This document shows, one piece after another, positions 15,583 through 24,385 of a DNA stretch of 50,635 nucleotides. The DNA is from Bacteroidetes bacterium UBA1312 (GTDB taxonomy: Bacteria; Bacteroidota; Bacteroidia; Chitinophagales; Chitinophagaceae), in contig DBTQ01000025.1 of the NCBI GenBank assembly GCA_002307135.1, positions 2,169-52,803 of the forward strand, given 5' to 3'. Within the stretch, counting starts at the first letter, position 1, and every line of letters starts with the position of its first letter. The translations under genes were made by a program, and so were the position numbers. The notes under the pieces were generated by a model. That model had not been told where the DNA came from and ran no database searches. It saw nothing but the letters and a program-made list of their open reading frames with translations.

Positions 15583-16263
15583 CTAAAATACGTACATCAA
15601 TTGTAAGCAAAATAAATTATTGTATTGTGCAGAAGTGCCAAATTGTAATGGTATTTTATCACTATCACGAATAGTCGTAATTGAGTATTGGTAACGCACA
15701 CGAGCAAATAGATTTTTGTACAATTGGTAATTGACAGATATTAAGTAATTGAAATCATTTTTTCGAAATGGTGTGGCTTCAGGGTCAAAATTAACAGGTT
15801 GATCCGCATCCTCTGTCTCACTTGATTTTAATAATTGGGAATAGGAAATGCCAATCCCAAAAATGAGATTTGATTTAGTAATATAATGTATCATTACAGG
15901 AATCTCAATATAGTTAAGTTTGGATACATAGATGTCAGGAACAGAGCCGACGGCAGAAGAGTTGATTACTTGTACATTTTTTGCACCCTTCATAGAGTAC
16001 AACATTTCCATACTGAGTAAAAACTGCTTGTTGATTTTTGCATAGGTAATTAATCCAATATTCAGACCTGCTTTATGAAAGCCTGCATAGTTGTCACCAT
16101 CAACTTGTGATGCATTTATTCCTGCAACCACTCCTCCATAGAAAGTCCGTTCTACACCATTTGAGGATACGGTATTGAAATAACTTTCGTGTTGTGCGAA
16201 ACTAATATGCACACAACAAAGCATAGTGATTAGGAAAAGAAAATAATGATGTCTGAATAACAT
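15583..16263 (-). CDS. PorT-family-like outer-membrane beta-barrel protein
   Basis: 226 residues: signal peptide about 1-23 (FLFLITMLCCVHISFAQ), then an eight-strand-type small barrel. GVVAGINASQVDGDNYAGFHKAGLNIGLITYAKINKQF is the start pattern of the OMP_b-brl_2/PorT-like family common in Bacteroidota, and the chain ends in an aromatic residue (LQLMYVF), as outer-membrane proteins do. Most members have unknown function; a few act in type IX secretion. It starts 46 bases after the TIGR02757 gene and precedes the Nif3-like gene by 23 bases, so probably in one transcript. Confidence 0.8.
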   Translation of the reverse strand: MLFRHHYFLFLITMLCCVHISFAQHESYFNTVSSNGVERTFYGGVVAGINASQVDGDNYAGFHKAGLNIGLITYAKINKQFLLSMEMLYSMKGAKNVQVINSSAVGSVPDIYVSKLNYIEIPVMIHYITKSNLIFGIGISYSQLLKSSETEDADQPVNFDPEATPFRKNDFNYLISVNYQLYKNLFARVRYQYSITTIRDSDKIPLQFGTSAQYNNLFCLQLMYVF

Positions 16264-16309
16264 GATAGCAAGTTAATACAACAAACGCAATTTTTGACCC
16301 ATTAGGATA

Positions 16310-17080
16310 CTAATAACGTTCCTCTGCGCCTAGGCCAAATAATGCAAAATCATATATTGCCGGGTCGATTGGATTGAGTTCTTTTAATTGTTGCGTGAGT
16401 TGAAGCGCATTATTCCAATCGGATTTTGTATTTGACAATAATCCAAATCTATGCGCAACATTGGCCACATGTACATCAAGTGGGCAAATTAATTGGTTGG
16501 GCATTATTTTATTCCAAATCCCAAAGTCCACGCCACATCGATCTTTACGCACCATCCACCGTAAATACATATTCAATCGTTTACATGCAGACTTTCTTGC
16601 GGGAGTAGCAATATGTTTTTTTGTGCGTTCCGGATGTTCAATTGAAAAGAAGTAATTGTGGAAATGAATTAGAGCATCGCCAACATTAGTAGAAATGTAT
16701 TTTTTTGTAGGGACAAAAGCATCTTCCAATGAATTGTGCTTTCTGTAATGAAATCGTAAAAAAGAAATAAAATACAATAGATCAGTTGCGTTGAATGTTC
16801 GATGAGCAAATTGCATCATCGGTTTCAAATCTATGTCTTGGTGATTGATGATAAAATCGTGTGGCTGTTCACTCATCCACGCCATTATCCGATTACTGTT
16901 ATTAATGATACTCGTTCGATTTCCCCAAGCAAGAACTGCTGCAAAAAGTCCAGCAATTTCTATGTCTTGTTTCTTCAAAAATCGATGAGGTACAGATATT
17001 GGGTCACGATCTATAAATCCTACCTGATTATATAGTTTTGCTTTTTCATTAAGTAGTCTTTTGAGTTGCTCGTTCATCAT
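16310..17080 (-). CDS. TIGR02757 family protein (DUF2400)
   Basis: 256 residues, the normal family length. Conserved blocks are FIDRDPISVPHRF, DIEIAGLFAAVLAWGNRTSIINN, SACKRLNMYLRWMVRKD and the C-terminal DPAIYDFALFGLGAEE. The RWMVRKD..VDFGIW part resembles helix-hairpin-helix DNA glycosylase folds, so a nucleic-acid role has been guessed for the family, but function is unknown. Two adjacent ATG codons (17080 and 17077) lie inside the downstream arm of a 17-base inverted repeat (17075-17124), which could hide the start in a hairpin. Followed by the PorT-like gene. Confidence 0.88.
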   Translation of the reverse strand: MMNEQLKRLLNEKAKLYNQVGFIDRDPISVPHRFLKKQDIEIAGLFAAVLAWGNRTSIINNSNRIMAWMSEQPHDFIINHQDIDLKPMMQFAHRTFNATDLLYFISFLRFHYRKHNSLEDAFVPTKKYISTNVGDALIHFHNYFFSIEHPERTKKHIATPARKSACKRLNMYLRWMVRKDRCGVDFGIWNKIMPNQLICPLDVHVANVAHRFGLLSNTKSDWNNALQLTQQLKELNPIDPAIYDFALFGLGAEERY

Positions 17081-17124
17081 TATTACGCAATATTACATTA
17101 TTCATCTTGTGTAATAATGATGAC
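17075..17124 (-). promoter_or_regulatory. Inverted repeat enclosing the TIGR02757 start codons
   Basis: In the mRNA, TCATCATTATTACACAA (from 17124 down to 17108) faces TTGCGTAATAATGATGA (17091 to 17075); 16 of 17 positions pair, with one A-C mismatch and a 16-base loop. Both candidate ATG codons are in the 3' arm. No T-run follows on the minus strand, so it is not a typical terminator. A start-sequestering leader is inference. Confidence 0.55.
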
Positions 17125-17162
17125 GCCCTTTTTCTAAAAAACTCAGATAGTGTCTAAATGAA

Positions 17163-18173
17163 TTAATGGCCGATGCAGAGTACGCTGAATGTATTGTGTA
17201 TAATAGCCGTTTTTTTGCCCTCACTACCGGATGCCATTTCTGCAACTGGTAAATAGACAAGATGGGTTGATTCATCTACTGCCAGTGTACGTGCGCCTTT
17301 TTGTGTTTTTAAATGTTCTAAAACAATAAACTCATTTGCACTCTTTTCTTTTATGATGGTAAGTGTACCTTCTCCATTACTGGTATAAATATGGTTTAAT
17401 TTCGCGTCGAAAGCAACGCCGTCACAATCATCTCCTATTGCCACATAGTCTATTAAGTGACCATTCTGCATATTTACTATAACCAACATTTTATTGCCAC
17501 ATCCGGCAAATAATCGTTTGTTTTTTTTGTCAATAGCCAATCCAGTAGGTTCCGTTCCTTTGCCTAAGCTCCAATGCGCTGCTGGGCTCATTGTCTTTGC
17601 ATCGATAACTGTGATCTCATTTTTGTCTTCAATGTTCACATATAATTTACCCTCATCATCCGTTACAATGGTTTCCGGTTTGCCACTAACTTGAATGGTT
17701 GTTACAACTTGATCGGTTGTTGGATCAATTACAGAAATAGACTTACTATGTCCATTGCAAACAAATAATTTTTTTGAAAAAGCATCATAGATCATTGCAT
17801 CTGGAGATTCGCCTGTTGTTATTGTGCCCAATATTTTATTTGTATGGATGTCAAAAACGCTCAGATTATTTGCTTTGCCATTACTGGTAAAGCCTTTACT
17901 AACACTAGGCACAAATGCTATTCCGTGGACACCTTGTGTGTTAGAGATGCTATCTATGGTCGCTCCAGAATTCTTGTCAATAATATTGACCCGAACCCCA
18001 TGTGCGACATATATATTGCCATTTATTGGATTCTGAGCAATATAATCCCATTTGCCATCACCATTTATTTTAAAGGTTTTTGCAACATGGTAAGCCGCTG
18101 GTTTTTGGGCAAATGCTGTAAGTTGAATAAAAAGCAAAGAAGCGAAACAAAGAAATACGGTACGTTTTTTCAT
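17163..18173 (-). CDS. Secreted YncE-like beta-propeller protein
   Basis: 336 residues with signal peptide (MKKRTVFLCFASLLFIQLTAFAQ). The rest is a run of about 40-residue blades with the YVTN-type pattern: YIAQNPINGNIYVAHGVRVNIIDKN, LSVFDIHTNKILGTITTGESPDAMIYD, ISVIDPTTDQVVTTIQVSGKPETIV, ITVIDAKTMSPAAHWSLG. Such seven-bladed propellers are found in the periplasm or on the surface; the ligand is unknown. Two cysteines occur near the end. It lies downstream of the M1 peptidase gene on the same strand, separated by an inverted repeat (18186-18228), and is not clearly linked to any pathway. Confidence 0.8.
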   Translation of the reverse strand: MKKRTVFLCFASLLFIQLTAFAQKPAAYHVAKTFKINGDGKWDYIAQNPINGNIYVAHGVRVNIIDKNSGATIDSISNTQGVHGIAFVPSVSKGFTSNGKANNLSVFDIHTNKILGTITTGESPDAMIYDAFSKKLFVCNGHSKSISVIDPTTDQVVTTIQVSGKPETIVTDDEGKLYVNIEDKNEITVIDAKTMSPAAHWSLGKGTEPTGLAIDKKNKRLFAGCGNKMLVIVNMQNGHLIDYVAIGDDCDGVAFDAKLNHIYTSNGEGTLTIIKEKSANEFIVLEHLKTQKGARTLAVDESTHLVYLPVAEMASGSEGKKTAIIHNTFSVLCIGH

Positions 18174-18185
18174 CGAAATAATTTT

Positions 18186-18228
18186 GGTTGCAAATAAAGG
18201 TAATAAACACTACTCCTTATTTGCAACC
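18186..18228 (-). terminator. Inverted repeat between the M1 peptidase and YncE-like genes
   Basis: GGTTGCAAATAA-A-GG (18186-18200) pairs with CC-TTATTTGCAACC (18215-18228), 14 base pairs with one bulged A. On the minus strand it is followed by AAAATTATTT, a weak T-stretch. It lies just 13 bases before the YncE-like ATG, so it may end M1 transcripts or act as a leader structure for the next gene. Confidence 0.4.
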
Positions 18229-18284
18229 ATCCCTTATTTGTAGAAACTTAATGCAATATTAATGTTGCCAACGTATCGCTATTA

Positions 18285-21200
18285 TTAAAAACATCTGCTA
18301 ATGCCTACGACATACCTGAAATTAAAATATTGGGGATTGGCGTATGGTGGACGGTTGAGAAATAATGGCATATCGAAGCGAATCGTAAGTGGTTTGGCTT
18401 TTTCAAAAACGCCCCATTTACGAATGGTAAATGATGTCCCTAGTCCTGCATCTACTCGTACATCACTCATCATTGTGGTTGGTGTAGTATTCCAATAAGT
18501 TGAAATGTTGTTGTATTGACTGAGTTCACTAATGCCTGCGTCTGCAAATAAATAGATGTTTGCAGATAGCCAATTGCGTGTAACTTTTGGTTTAATACGT
18601 ATGTAATTGCTGAAGTCTAATTCTGCATTTATAGCAGCGCCGCTTCTTCCTTTATATGCAATTAATACTTCCCCATTTCGCTCGTCTGCCATGAAATAAC
18701 CGGCATAGCCACGAAGGTTCAATCCTCCACCTTGTTGAAAGTGGTTGGTCTCATATTGAGATACATTGCCTGTCCAGTTTTCAGGCACTACACCAATGCT
18801 TCTAGTGTATTTATCTTCCATCATTTCTTCAGGATTAGCACCAGCAGCAAATAGTGCACTCTCATAAGGGACATTATTGCCTACTCCGTATCTTCCAAAG
18901 AAACGTGTACGCAATTCAAGTTTTGCAATTCGATTGCTATTGATAGCCTCTAGTTGAACATATCCATAGTTAAATGCAGCAGTACTATTACCTGTGAGGA
19001 AAGGTGCTCTTGCAGAAAGCTTATAATGACCATTGCCATTAAAATAATTATAGCTGTGCATCCACGATGCATTTATTGAGGAATTGGGTAATGCTCTTTG
19101 GCTGCTCCATTCGTTCGTGTAAATTAAATAATCGAGGTCATATCCAAGTGTTCGCCACATGGTTTGTCCATATAATTGAAGCGTATTACTACTATTAGCC
19201 AGCCAATTAAAACCGCCACGATGATACCAAAGTCCATCCAATAAGCGACTATTAATTTGCAATTGAAACTTTGGATTTGATAATGAAACGGGTGTCGTAT
19301 AATTGAAGGAATAGTTGATAGGTACATATTTTTTGTACCAACTTTCATTTTGGTACACTAAATATTTGTCTTCTTGCAGAATATGCGTATTCCACCATAT
19401 CGTCGCATCAATTTTGTGCAGGGAAAATAAATAATCACCTTCAAAATGAATACCAGCTTTGATACCATCTACTGGATTCCACCAAAGATCTGGGCGAATA
19501 TAAAGACGGTAATGATTTTTGTCCCATGGATTATTTAATCCACCGTCCAGTTTTACTTTTATTGCCTTTGTGCTAAAAGGTAAGCCTCGAGATTTGTAGT
19601 TATTCAACATATTCACATCAGCTAATCTATGTGAAGTATCTATTTGTACGTTTGCAATTCCTGAAGGTATTTGTACATTGGCGGTATAGTTAGGATGCAG
19701 CTTTGCCCAGCCATACCACTTTGGCAGTGTTGTAGATTTTGTATTCTTACTAAACCAAGTGTTGGGTACTGTATAGTCATATTTTTTCCCGTCTTTGGCG
19801 GTAACCGTAAAGTCTATTGGCATTTGCATTTCACCGTTTCTCCGGAAATGGATGGCAAAGTTATCGCGCCCCGATTGTTTCTTGATTTTAGTAACACTAT
19901 AATCAATCGTTTTTGTTGTTTCAAACCATTCATCAAAAAACCAGTTTAAATCAACGTGTGTAAATTGTATGATTGAATTTTTAAAATCTTCGAAATACGG
20001 ATGTGCTATTTTCCATTGTTTAAAATAATGCTTCATTGCCTCACTGAATAAGGAGTCGCCTAAGGTGTATTGTAAATTATATAGCATCGAAGCAGTTTTG
20101 AAATATACTTGGCGATAACCACCACCATGCCCAAGCGCACTATTAAAATCATCAGAATGGGTATTTAATTGAACCTCTTCTTTGTTCAGCGCATCATAAT
20201 GATATGGATTGAGCACATTGCCTTCGACTACATCTTTTGATTCTGAAAAATGATTGCGGTATTTTGATTTCGATTGTGCCGGAGGAATAATTTTCCCATC
20301 AATTTTCGTTAATCCAAAAGCTGTTAAGAATTGAGTAAAACCTTCATCCATTGCGGCTCTATAAGTTTCGTTACTGCCTACCATACCATAAAACCAATTG
20401 TGGCCAAGCTCATGGACTAACAAACCATGATAGCTTGGGTCGCGACCACCGTCAAGGGTAAGCATTGGATATTCCATCCCATCGTTCGCATCTGCAGCCA
20501 CCATTTTCGGGTAAGCATACATGCCAATCTCTTCCGAGAAGGTTTTGATGATTTTGGCAACATATTCAGCACTGTTTTGCCAGCCGGAAGCATGAGGCTC
20601 TTGCACTAATCCTACACACTCTATCCCATTCCAGTAAGTAGTATTAATGCGATAGGATGGATCTGCTGTGAATGCAAAATCATGCACATTGTCTGCGTGG
20701 AATTTCCATACTTTACGCACTCCTTTTTGGTATGGAGTAATAATAGAAGGTGCTTCTCCCCATTTCTTTGTAGCAAAGTTTTTTACGTCCAACTTTTCAC
20801 GCAATTCGTCCGGTAAAACCTCAGCCCTGTTTTGAATTGCTCCCGTCGCTTCCAATACATAATTGCTTGGGAAATCAAGGGAAACATCATAAGCTCCGAA
20901 GTCGCCATAAAATTCTTTGTTCAAATGTTGGTAAGTATCCCAGCCAAATTTTCTGTCATAAACACAAATCTTTGGAAACCATTGTACACCATTGTAATGC
21001 TTTTGACCCCAAGCATCATACATCTGCATCCTTCGGCGAGTGGCACCATTATCATAATATGTTTTGAAATTGATGGCTAGAACAACTTTCTCGCTGGGAA
21101 ACAATGGCTTTTCTAGATATACCTTCATGATGGTATTATCTAACTCCGTTTTCAACGATTGGTTATTAGTAGAGATATTTTCTATGATAATACCTTTACC

Positions 21201-21551
21201 CTCGGCCTCTTTTTTACCTAAATGAGGTTTCGTTTTATTTTCTATTTCTAAAGCATGTAGATGCGATCCTTTTATAAATGCATTTTGAAATAAATGAAAA
21301 TATACAAAACGCAGTGTATCAGGAGAATTGTTCCAATATTCCAGTGACTCTCTGCCATCTATCCTATTATCATCTTCATCCATTTGTGCTGCAATAACAT
21401 AGTGGACATCTTGTTGCCAATAAGCGGCGTCAGGTTTCCTGCTTTGCCAATAGTATGAGTTGTGGCTATTGCGGTAACTATTGTCTGAAAATTGTTGTGC
21501 TACAGCAATATTGCTGAGTGCAAGGCATAAAAGGAATATAATTCGACGCAT
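18285..21551 (-). CDS. M1 family metallopeptidase with C-terminal barrel-like region
   Basis: 1088 residues with signal peptide (LLCLALSNIAVAQ). The peptidase part (about 30-640) has the zinc site H380-E381-x-x-H384 (HELGHNWFYG) and E403 (MDEGF), and DGMEYPML in place of the exopeptidase GxMEN loop. From about residue 660 to the end the sequence changes to alternating strands rich in Tyr/Trp (RLYIRPDLWWNPVDGIKAGIHFEGDYLF, ELDFSNYIRIKPKVTRNW, LADAGISEL-like turns) and ends with FRYVVGISRCF, strongly suggesting an outer-membrane barrel. I infer a surface- or periplasm-facing peptidase tethered by its own barrel. Typical M1 enzymes have no such region. Confidence 0.88.
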   Translation of the reverse strand: MRRIIFLLCLALSNIAVAQQFSDNSYRNSHNSYYWQSRKPDAAYWQQDVHYVIAAQMDEDDNRIDGRESLEYWNNSPDTLRFVYFHLFQNAFIKGSHLHALEIENKTKPHLGKKEAEGKGIIIENISTNNQSLKTELDNTIMKVYLEKPLFPSEKVVLAINFKTYYDNGATRRRMQMYDAWGQKHYNGVQWFPKICVYDRKFGWDTYQHLNKEFYGDFGAYDVSLDFPSNYVLEATGAIQNRAEVLPDELREKLDVKNFATKKWGEAPSIITPYQKGVRKVWKFHADNVHDFAFTADPSYRINTTYWNGIECVGLVQEPHASGWQNSAEYVAKIIKTFSEEIGMYAYPKMVAADANDGMEYPMLTLDGGRDPSYHGLLVHELGHNWFYGMVGSNETYRAAMDEGFTQFLTAFGLTKIDGKIIPPAQSKSKYRNHFSESKDVVEGNVLNPYHYDALNKEEVQLNTHSDDFNSALGHGGGYRQVYFKTASMLYNLQYTLGDSLFSEAMKHYFKQWKIAHPYFEDFKNSIIQFTHVDLNWFFDEWFETTKTIDYSVTKIKKQSGRDNFAIHFRRNGEMQMPIDFTVTAKDGKKYDYTVPNTWFSKNTKSTTLPKWYGWAKLHPNYTANVQIPSGIANVQIDTSHRLADVNMLNNYKSRGLPFSTKAIKVKLDGGLNNPWDKNHYRLYIRPDLWWNPVDGIKAGIHFEGDYLFSLHKIDATIWWNTHILQEDKYLVYQNESWYKKYVPINYSFNYTTPVSLSNPKFQLQINSRLLDGLWYHRGGFNWLANSSNTLQLYGQTMWRTLGYDLDYLIYTNEWSSQRALPNSSINASWMHSYNYFNGNGHYKLSARAPFLTGNSTAAFNYGYVQLEAINSNRIAKLELRTRFFGRYGVGNNVPYESALFAAGANPEEMMEDKYTRSIGVVPENWTGNVSQYETNHFQQGGGLNLRGYAGYFMADERNGEVLIAYKGRSGAAINAELDFSNYIRIKPKVTRNWLSANIYLFADAGISELSQYNNISTYWNTTPTTMMSDVRVDAGLGTSFTIRKWGVFEKAKPLTIRFDMPLFLNRPPYANPQYFNFRYVVGISRCF

Positions 21552-21656
21552 AAATTTTTGTAAAATAACGCTCGAAGTTATGAAAATGCAATGTAAACAG
21601 CGAAGTGGAGTTTGGGAAGCTTATGTTATTCGAAGCCGTAGAATAATTTTTTTGCA

Positions 21657-21665
21657 TAACTTTGC
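21657..21665 (+). promoter_or_regulatory. -7 box TAACTTTGC upstream of the GAPDH gene
   Basis: Matches TAnnTTTG plus the frequent following C. Transcription starting about seven bases later would give a leader of roughly 35 bases before the ATG at 21706. No clear -33 element was found. Confidence 0.5.
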
Positions 21666-21705
21666 GCCCTAATTCAATTTTAACTGTTTCAAATATCAAT
21701 TTAAA

Positions 21706-22716
21706 ATGAGTAAAATAAAAGTAGCTATTAATGGTTTTGGACGTATTGGTCGCTTGGCTTTTCGTCAAATTTACAACATGGAAGGCATTGACGTAGTAGC
21801 AATAAATGACCTTACTAAACCAAATGTTTTAGCACATTTGTTGAAGTATGACACAGCACAAGGCCGATTTGAAATACCTGTTAGCCATTCAGAAAGTGCG
21901 ATTAATGTAGCTGGTAATGAAATCAAGATCTATGCACAAAGAGATCCGTCACAAATTCCTTGGGGCGCTCACGACGTGGATGTAGTATTAGAATGTACCG
22001 GCTTCTTTGCTGATGCAGATGCTGCAAAAGCTCATATTACTGCTGGCGCTAAACGTGTTGTTATCTCAGCACCTGCTACTGGTGAATTGAAAACGGTAGT
22101 ATTCAACGTAAATCATGACATCTTGGATGGTTCTGAAACTGTAATTAGTTGCGCATCTTGTACGACAAACTGTTTGGCTCCAATGGCTAAAGTATTACAT
22201 GATAACTACGAAATTAAAACTGGTTTGATGACTACCGTACACGCTTATACTAATGACCAAAATACTTTAGATGCACCGCATCCAAAAGGAGATTTGCGTC
22301 GTGCACGTGCAGCGGCTGAAAATATTGTACCGAACTCTACAGGTGCTGCAAAAGCAATCGGATTGGTATTGCCTGATCTTAAAGGCAAATTGGATGGTGG
22401 CGCACAACGCGTTCCTACCGTTACTGGTTCTTTGACGGAATTAACTACTATTTTGGGTAAAAAAGTAACAGCTGAAGAAGTGAATGCTGCAATGAAAGCT
22501 GCTGCAAATGAATCTTTCGGTTACAACGAAGATGAAATTGTTTCGAGCGATATCATTGGTATTTCTTTTGGTTCATTATTTGATGCTACACAAACAAAAG
22601 TAATTACTGTTGGCGATCATCAAATGGTGAAAACTGTAAGCTGGTATGACAACGAAATGAGCTACGTTTCTCAATTAGTACGTACTGTGAAATATTTTGC
22701 AGGATTGATTATGTAA
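21706..22716 (+). CDS. gap: Glyceraldehyde-3-phosphate dehydrogenase, type I
   Basis: 336 residues. Oxidises glyceraldehyde-3-phosphate to 1,3-bisphosphoglycerate in glycolysis, and the reverse in gluconeogenesis. The Rossmann motif INGFGRIGR is at residues 8-16, the acidic residue in VAINDLT favours NAD, the catalytic cysteine is C152 (SCASCTTNCLAP), and the base H179 (TVHAYTNDQ). The C-terminal SWYDNEMSYVSQLV is conserved. It stands alone with its own promoter box and a strong terminator; codon use is rich in common codons, as expected of a highly expressed gene. Confidence 0.97.
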   Translation: MSKIKVAINGFGRIGRLAFRQIYNMEGIDVVAINDLTKPNVLAHLLKYDTAQGRFEIPVSHSESAINVAGNEIKIYAQRDPSQIPWGAHDVDVVLECTGFFADADAAKAHITAGAKRVVISAPATGELKTVVFNVNHDILDGSETVISCASCTTNCLAPMAKVLHDNYEIKTGLMTTVHAYTNDQNTLDAPHPKGDLRRARAAAENIVPNSTGAAKAIGLVLPDLKGKLDGGAQRVPTVTGSLTELTTILGKKVTAEEVNAAMKAAANESFGYNEDEIVSSDIIGISFGSLFDATQTKVITVGDHQMVKTVSWYDNEMSYVSQLVRTVKYFAGLIM

Positions 22717-22735
22717 GATCACATTTAGAGATAAT

Positions 22736-22769
22736 AAAAGTCCCGCTCCGATTTCGAAGCGGGACTTTT
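22736..22769. terminator. Terminator after the GAPDH gene
   Basis: AAAAGTCCCGCT (22736-22747) pairs with AGCGGGACTTTT (22758-22769), a perfect 12-base-pair stem and ten-base loop, with a T-run at the base on the plus strand and A-run symmetry that also serves the converging SPFH gene. Confidence 0.88.
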
Positions 22770-22797
22770 TATTTGAAATAAAAAGAGGTCATTCTTT

Positions 22798-23727
22798 TTA
22801 TTTCTTTTCAATAATATTTGAAGCTTTTAGTGTCGATTGCATTTGCAGCATGGTGCGTTGCATTGCATCGTTGGAGCCGTCAAGGAAAATAGTATTGCCT
22901 TTCCCATTTTCTGCGAAATGTTTGATGGCATCAGTCCACATGGAGAATAAAATGAATGAAGCATCAAGATTGGCTGATTCCATTTCTTTAGCTGCTTGTG
23001 CCATACCGCGAGCTACTTCTTCGCGGAACATAGCAACACCTTCACCTCGCATCTTAGCAGCTAACTTTTCTGCTTCTGCAGATATTTTAATAGCATTACC
23101 TTCTGCTTCCGCAGCTTTCGTTTTTGTGATGAGTAAAGCTTGCCCTTCATTTTCAGCAGCAGCTTTCAAATTATTAGAGGCTACAACTTGCGCCATAGAA
23201 CGAATAATTACTTCATCGAAAGTAATATCGTTGATTTGCAAATCTAGCAGATGAAAGCCCCATTCTTCGAGCTGTGTATCCAGTTGTTCTTTTACGTGGT
23301 GAATTATTTCCATGCGTAGTTGTAAGATTTCGGATTGTTTTTTTGTAGCTACAAATGCCCGTACAGAGCCTTCTACTGAGCGCACTAGCGCTTGCATGAA
23401 ATTTCGTTCGTCCACAAACTTGAACGCAACATTCTGAATTGTAGCATCTTCCTGATTGAGTACCGCATAAAGCATCATGGCAGAGAAGTTTACATTTGCC
23501 TGATCTTGGGTGATGGCCTGAAATTGTAATTCCATTGAGCGATTCTGAATAGAAATACGCTTGTAAATTTGCTCTATAAGCGGAATGCGGACACTTAAAC
23601 CAGGTAACAGCACCCGTTTGTATTTCCCGAAAACAGTAATAACAGCAACACTTCCTTGTTTAACAGTAACGAGTCCAGACAAGATAACTAAAATAATCAA
23701 CGCAACTAAAATCCCAAGAACAGGCAT
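22798..23727 (-). CDS. SPFH/band-7 domain membrane protein
   Basis: 309 residues. One N-terminal membrane helix (VLGILVALIILVILSGLV), then the SPFH domain (VKQGSVAVITVFGKYKRVLLPGL through DITFDEVIIRSMAQV), then an alanine/glutamate-rich helix (AAAENEGQALLITKTKAAEAEG) and a C-terminal tail. The family (stomatin, prohibitin, HflK/C relatives) forms large ring-shaped cages on the membrane and organises protein quality control or lipid domains. No NfeD protease partner, which often accompanies stomatin-type genes, adjoins it. Divergently placed from the IPExxxVDY gene. Confidence 0.9.
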   Translation of the reverse strand: MPVLGILVALIILVILSGLVTVKQGSVAVITVFGKYKRVLLPGLSVRIPLIEQIYKRISIQNRSMELQFQAITQDQANVNFSAMMLYAVLNQEDATIQNVAFKFVDERNFMQALVRSVEGSVRAFVATKKQSEILQLRMEIIHHVKEQLDTQLEEWGFHLLDLQINDITFDEVIIRSMAQVVASNNLKAAAENEGQALLITKTKAAEAEGNAIKISAEAEKLAAKMRGEGVAMFREEVARGMAQAAKEMESANLDASFILFSMWTDAIKHFAENGKGNTIFLDGSNDAMQRTMLQMQSTLKASNIIEKK

Positions 23728-23793
23728 GTTAATAATTTTTTTGTGAATTAATTTTTTTTAAAACGAAATTTGAACACTAAAAGTAACTGAAAA

Positions 23794-24240
23794 TTGGCAG
23801 GTGCAAAAAAAATATTAAGGCTGGATACCTTTGCTATTCAAGAAGATTTTTTTTCTGATGTTGTATTGATAGGCATAAGTAGCAGTAAACCTATTTATAG
23901 CTTGTGTAGTATTTTTAACCAAGCTTTCAATTTGTCCTTTGCCCGAAGACCTGACTTGGATGTGAAAATGATGCAGTCGGGTAATGAAGAACTTTTTCCA
24001 ATTTATAAATATGAAGTTCCAATGAGTGGAGCTCATTATATCTTATATAAATTGAGTACGGATAATGGGAAATTATTACCCACACTTAAAAATATAGACT
24101 ACGTCTGGTTAATATCTGGAGAAGATGCATTAAGTGATGCAAATTTATATTTGACACACTTAAGGGGTGTTGCCGAAATTCAATTCGCTAGTCTCTTAGA
24201 TACAGAAAAGATAAAAAATATAGAATATTTGGTTTTGTAG
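23794..24240 (+). CDS. IPExxxVDY family protein
   Basis: 148 residues from a TTG at 23794, the only usable start: an in-frame stop lies two codons upstream and no internal ATG precedes the conserved region. The family is named after a motif near its C-terminus; here the corresponding region is TLKNIDYVWLISG, with the family features L-D--(A/I)--DF at the N-terminus (LRLDTFAIQEDFF) and VVLIGISS. Members are small, cytoplasmic and found almost only in Bacteroidota; function unknown. The gene lies 66 bases from the divergent SPFH gene and 145 bases before the GT117 gene. Confidence 0.72.
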   Translation: MAGAKKILRLDTFAIQEDFFSDVVLIGISSSKPIYSLCSIFNQAFNLSFARRPDLDVKMMQSGNEELFPIYKYEVPMSGAHYILYKLSTDNGKLLPTLKNIDYVWLISGEDALSDANLYLTHLRGVAEIQFASLLDTEKIKNIEYLVL

Positions 24241-24351
24241 CTAATGCCTGTTGAACGTTTCCATCGCTTGCGGTTAATAGTATAGCTAAAGGGTCAATTA
24301 TATTTTATTTGTTAAACCGATTGTCAATGCTGTTTTATAGCCTTATTTTTC

Positions 24352-24359
24352 TATTTTTG
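24352..24359 (+). promoter_or_regulatory. Possible -7 box upstream of the GT117 gene
   Basis: TATTTTTG fits TAnnTTTG and is 26 bases from the ATG at 24386. No -33 partner at the expected distance. T-rich context raises the chance of a random match. Confidence 0.35.
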
Positions 24360-24385
24360 TTGCCATTTCAAATTTACATCACTGC

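Noticed and set aside
15560..15610. 17-residue N-terminal extension of the Nif3-like protein
   Set aside because: Overlaps the preceding gene's end and is not part of the family; ATG 15559 is better placed.
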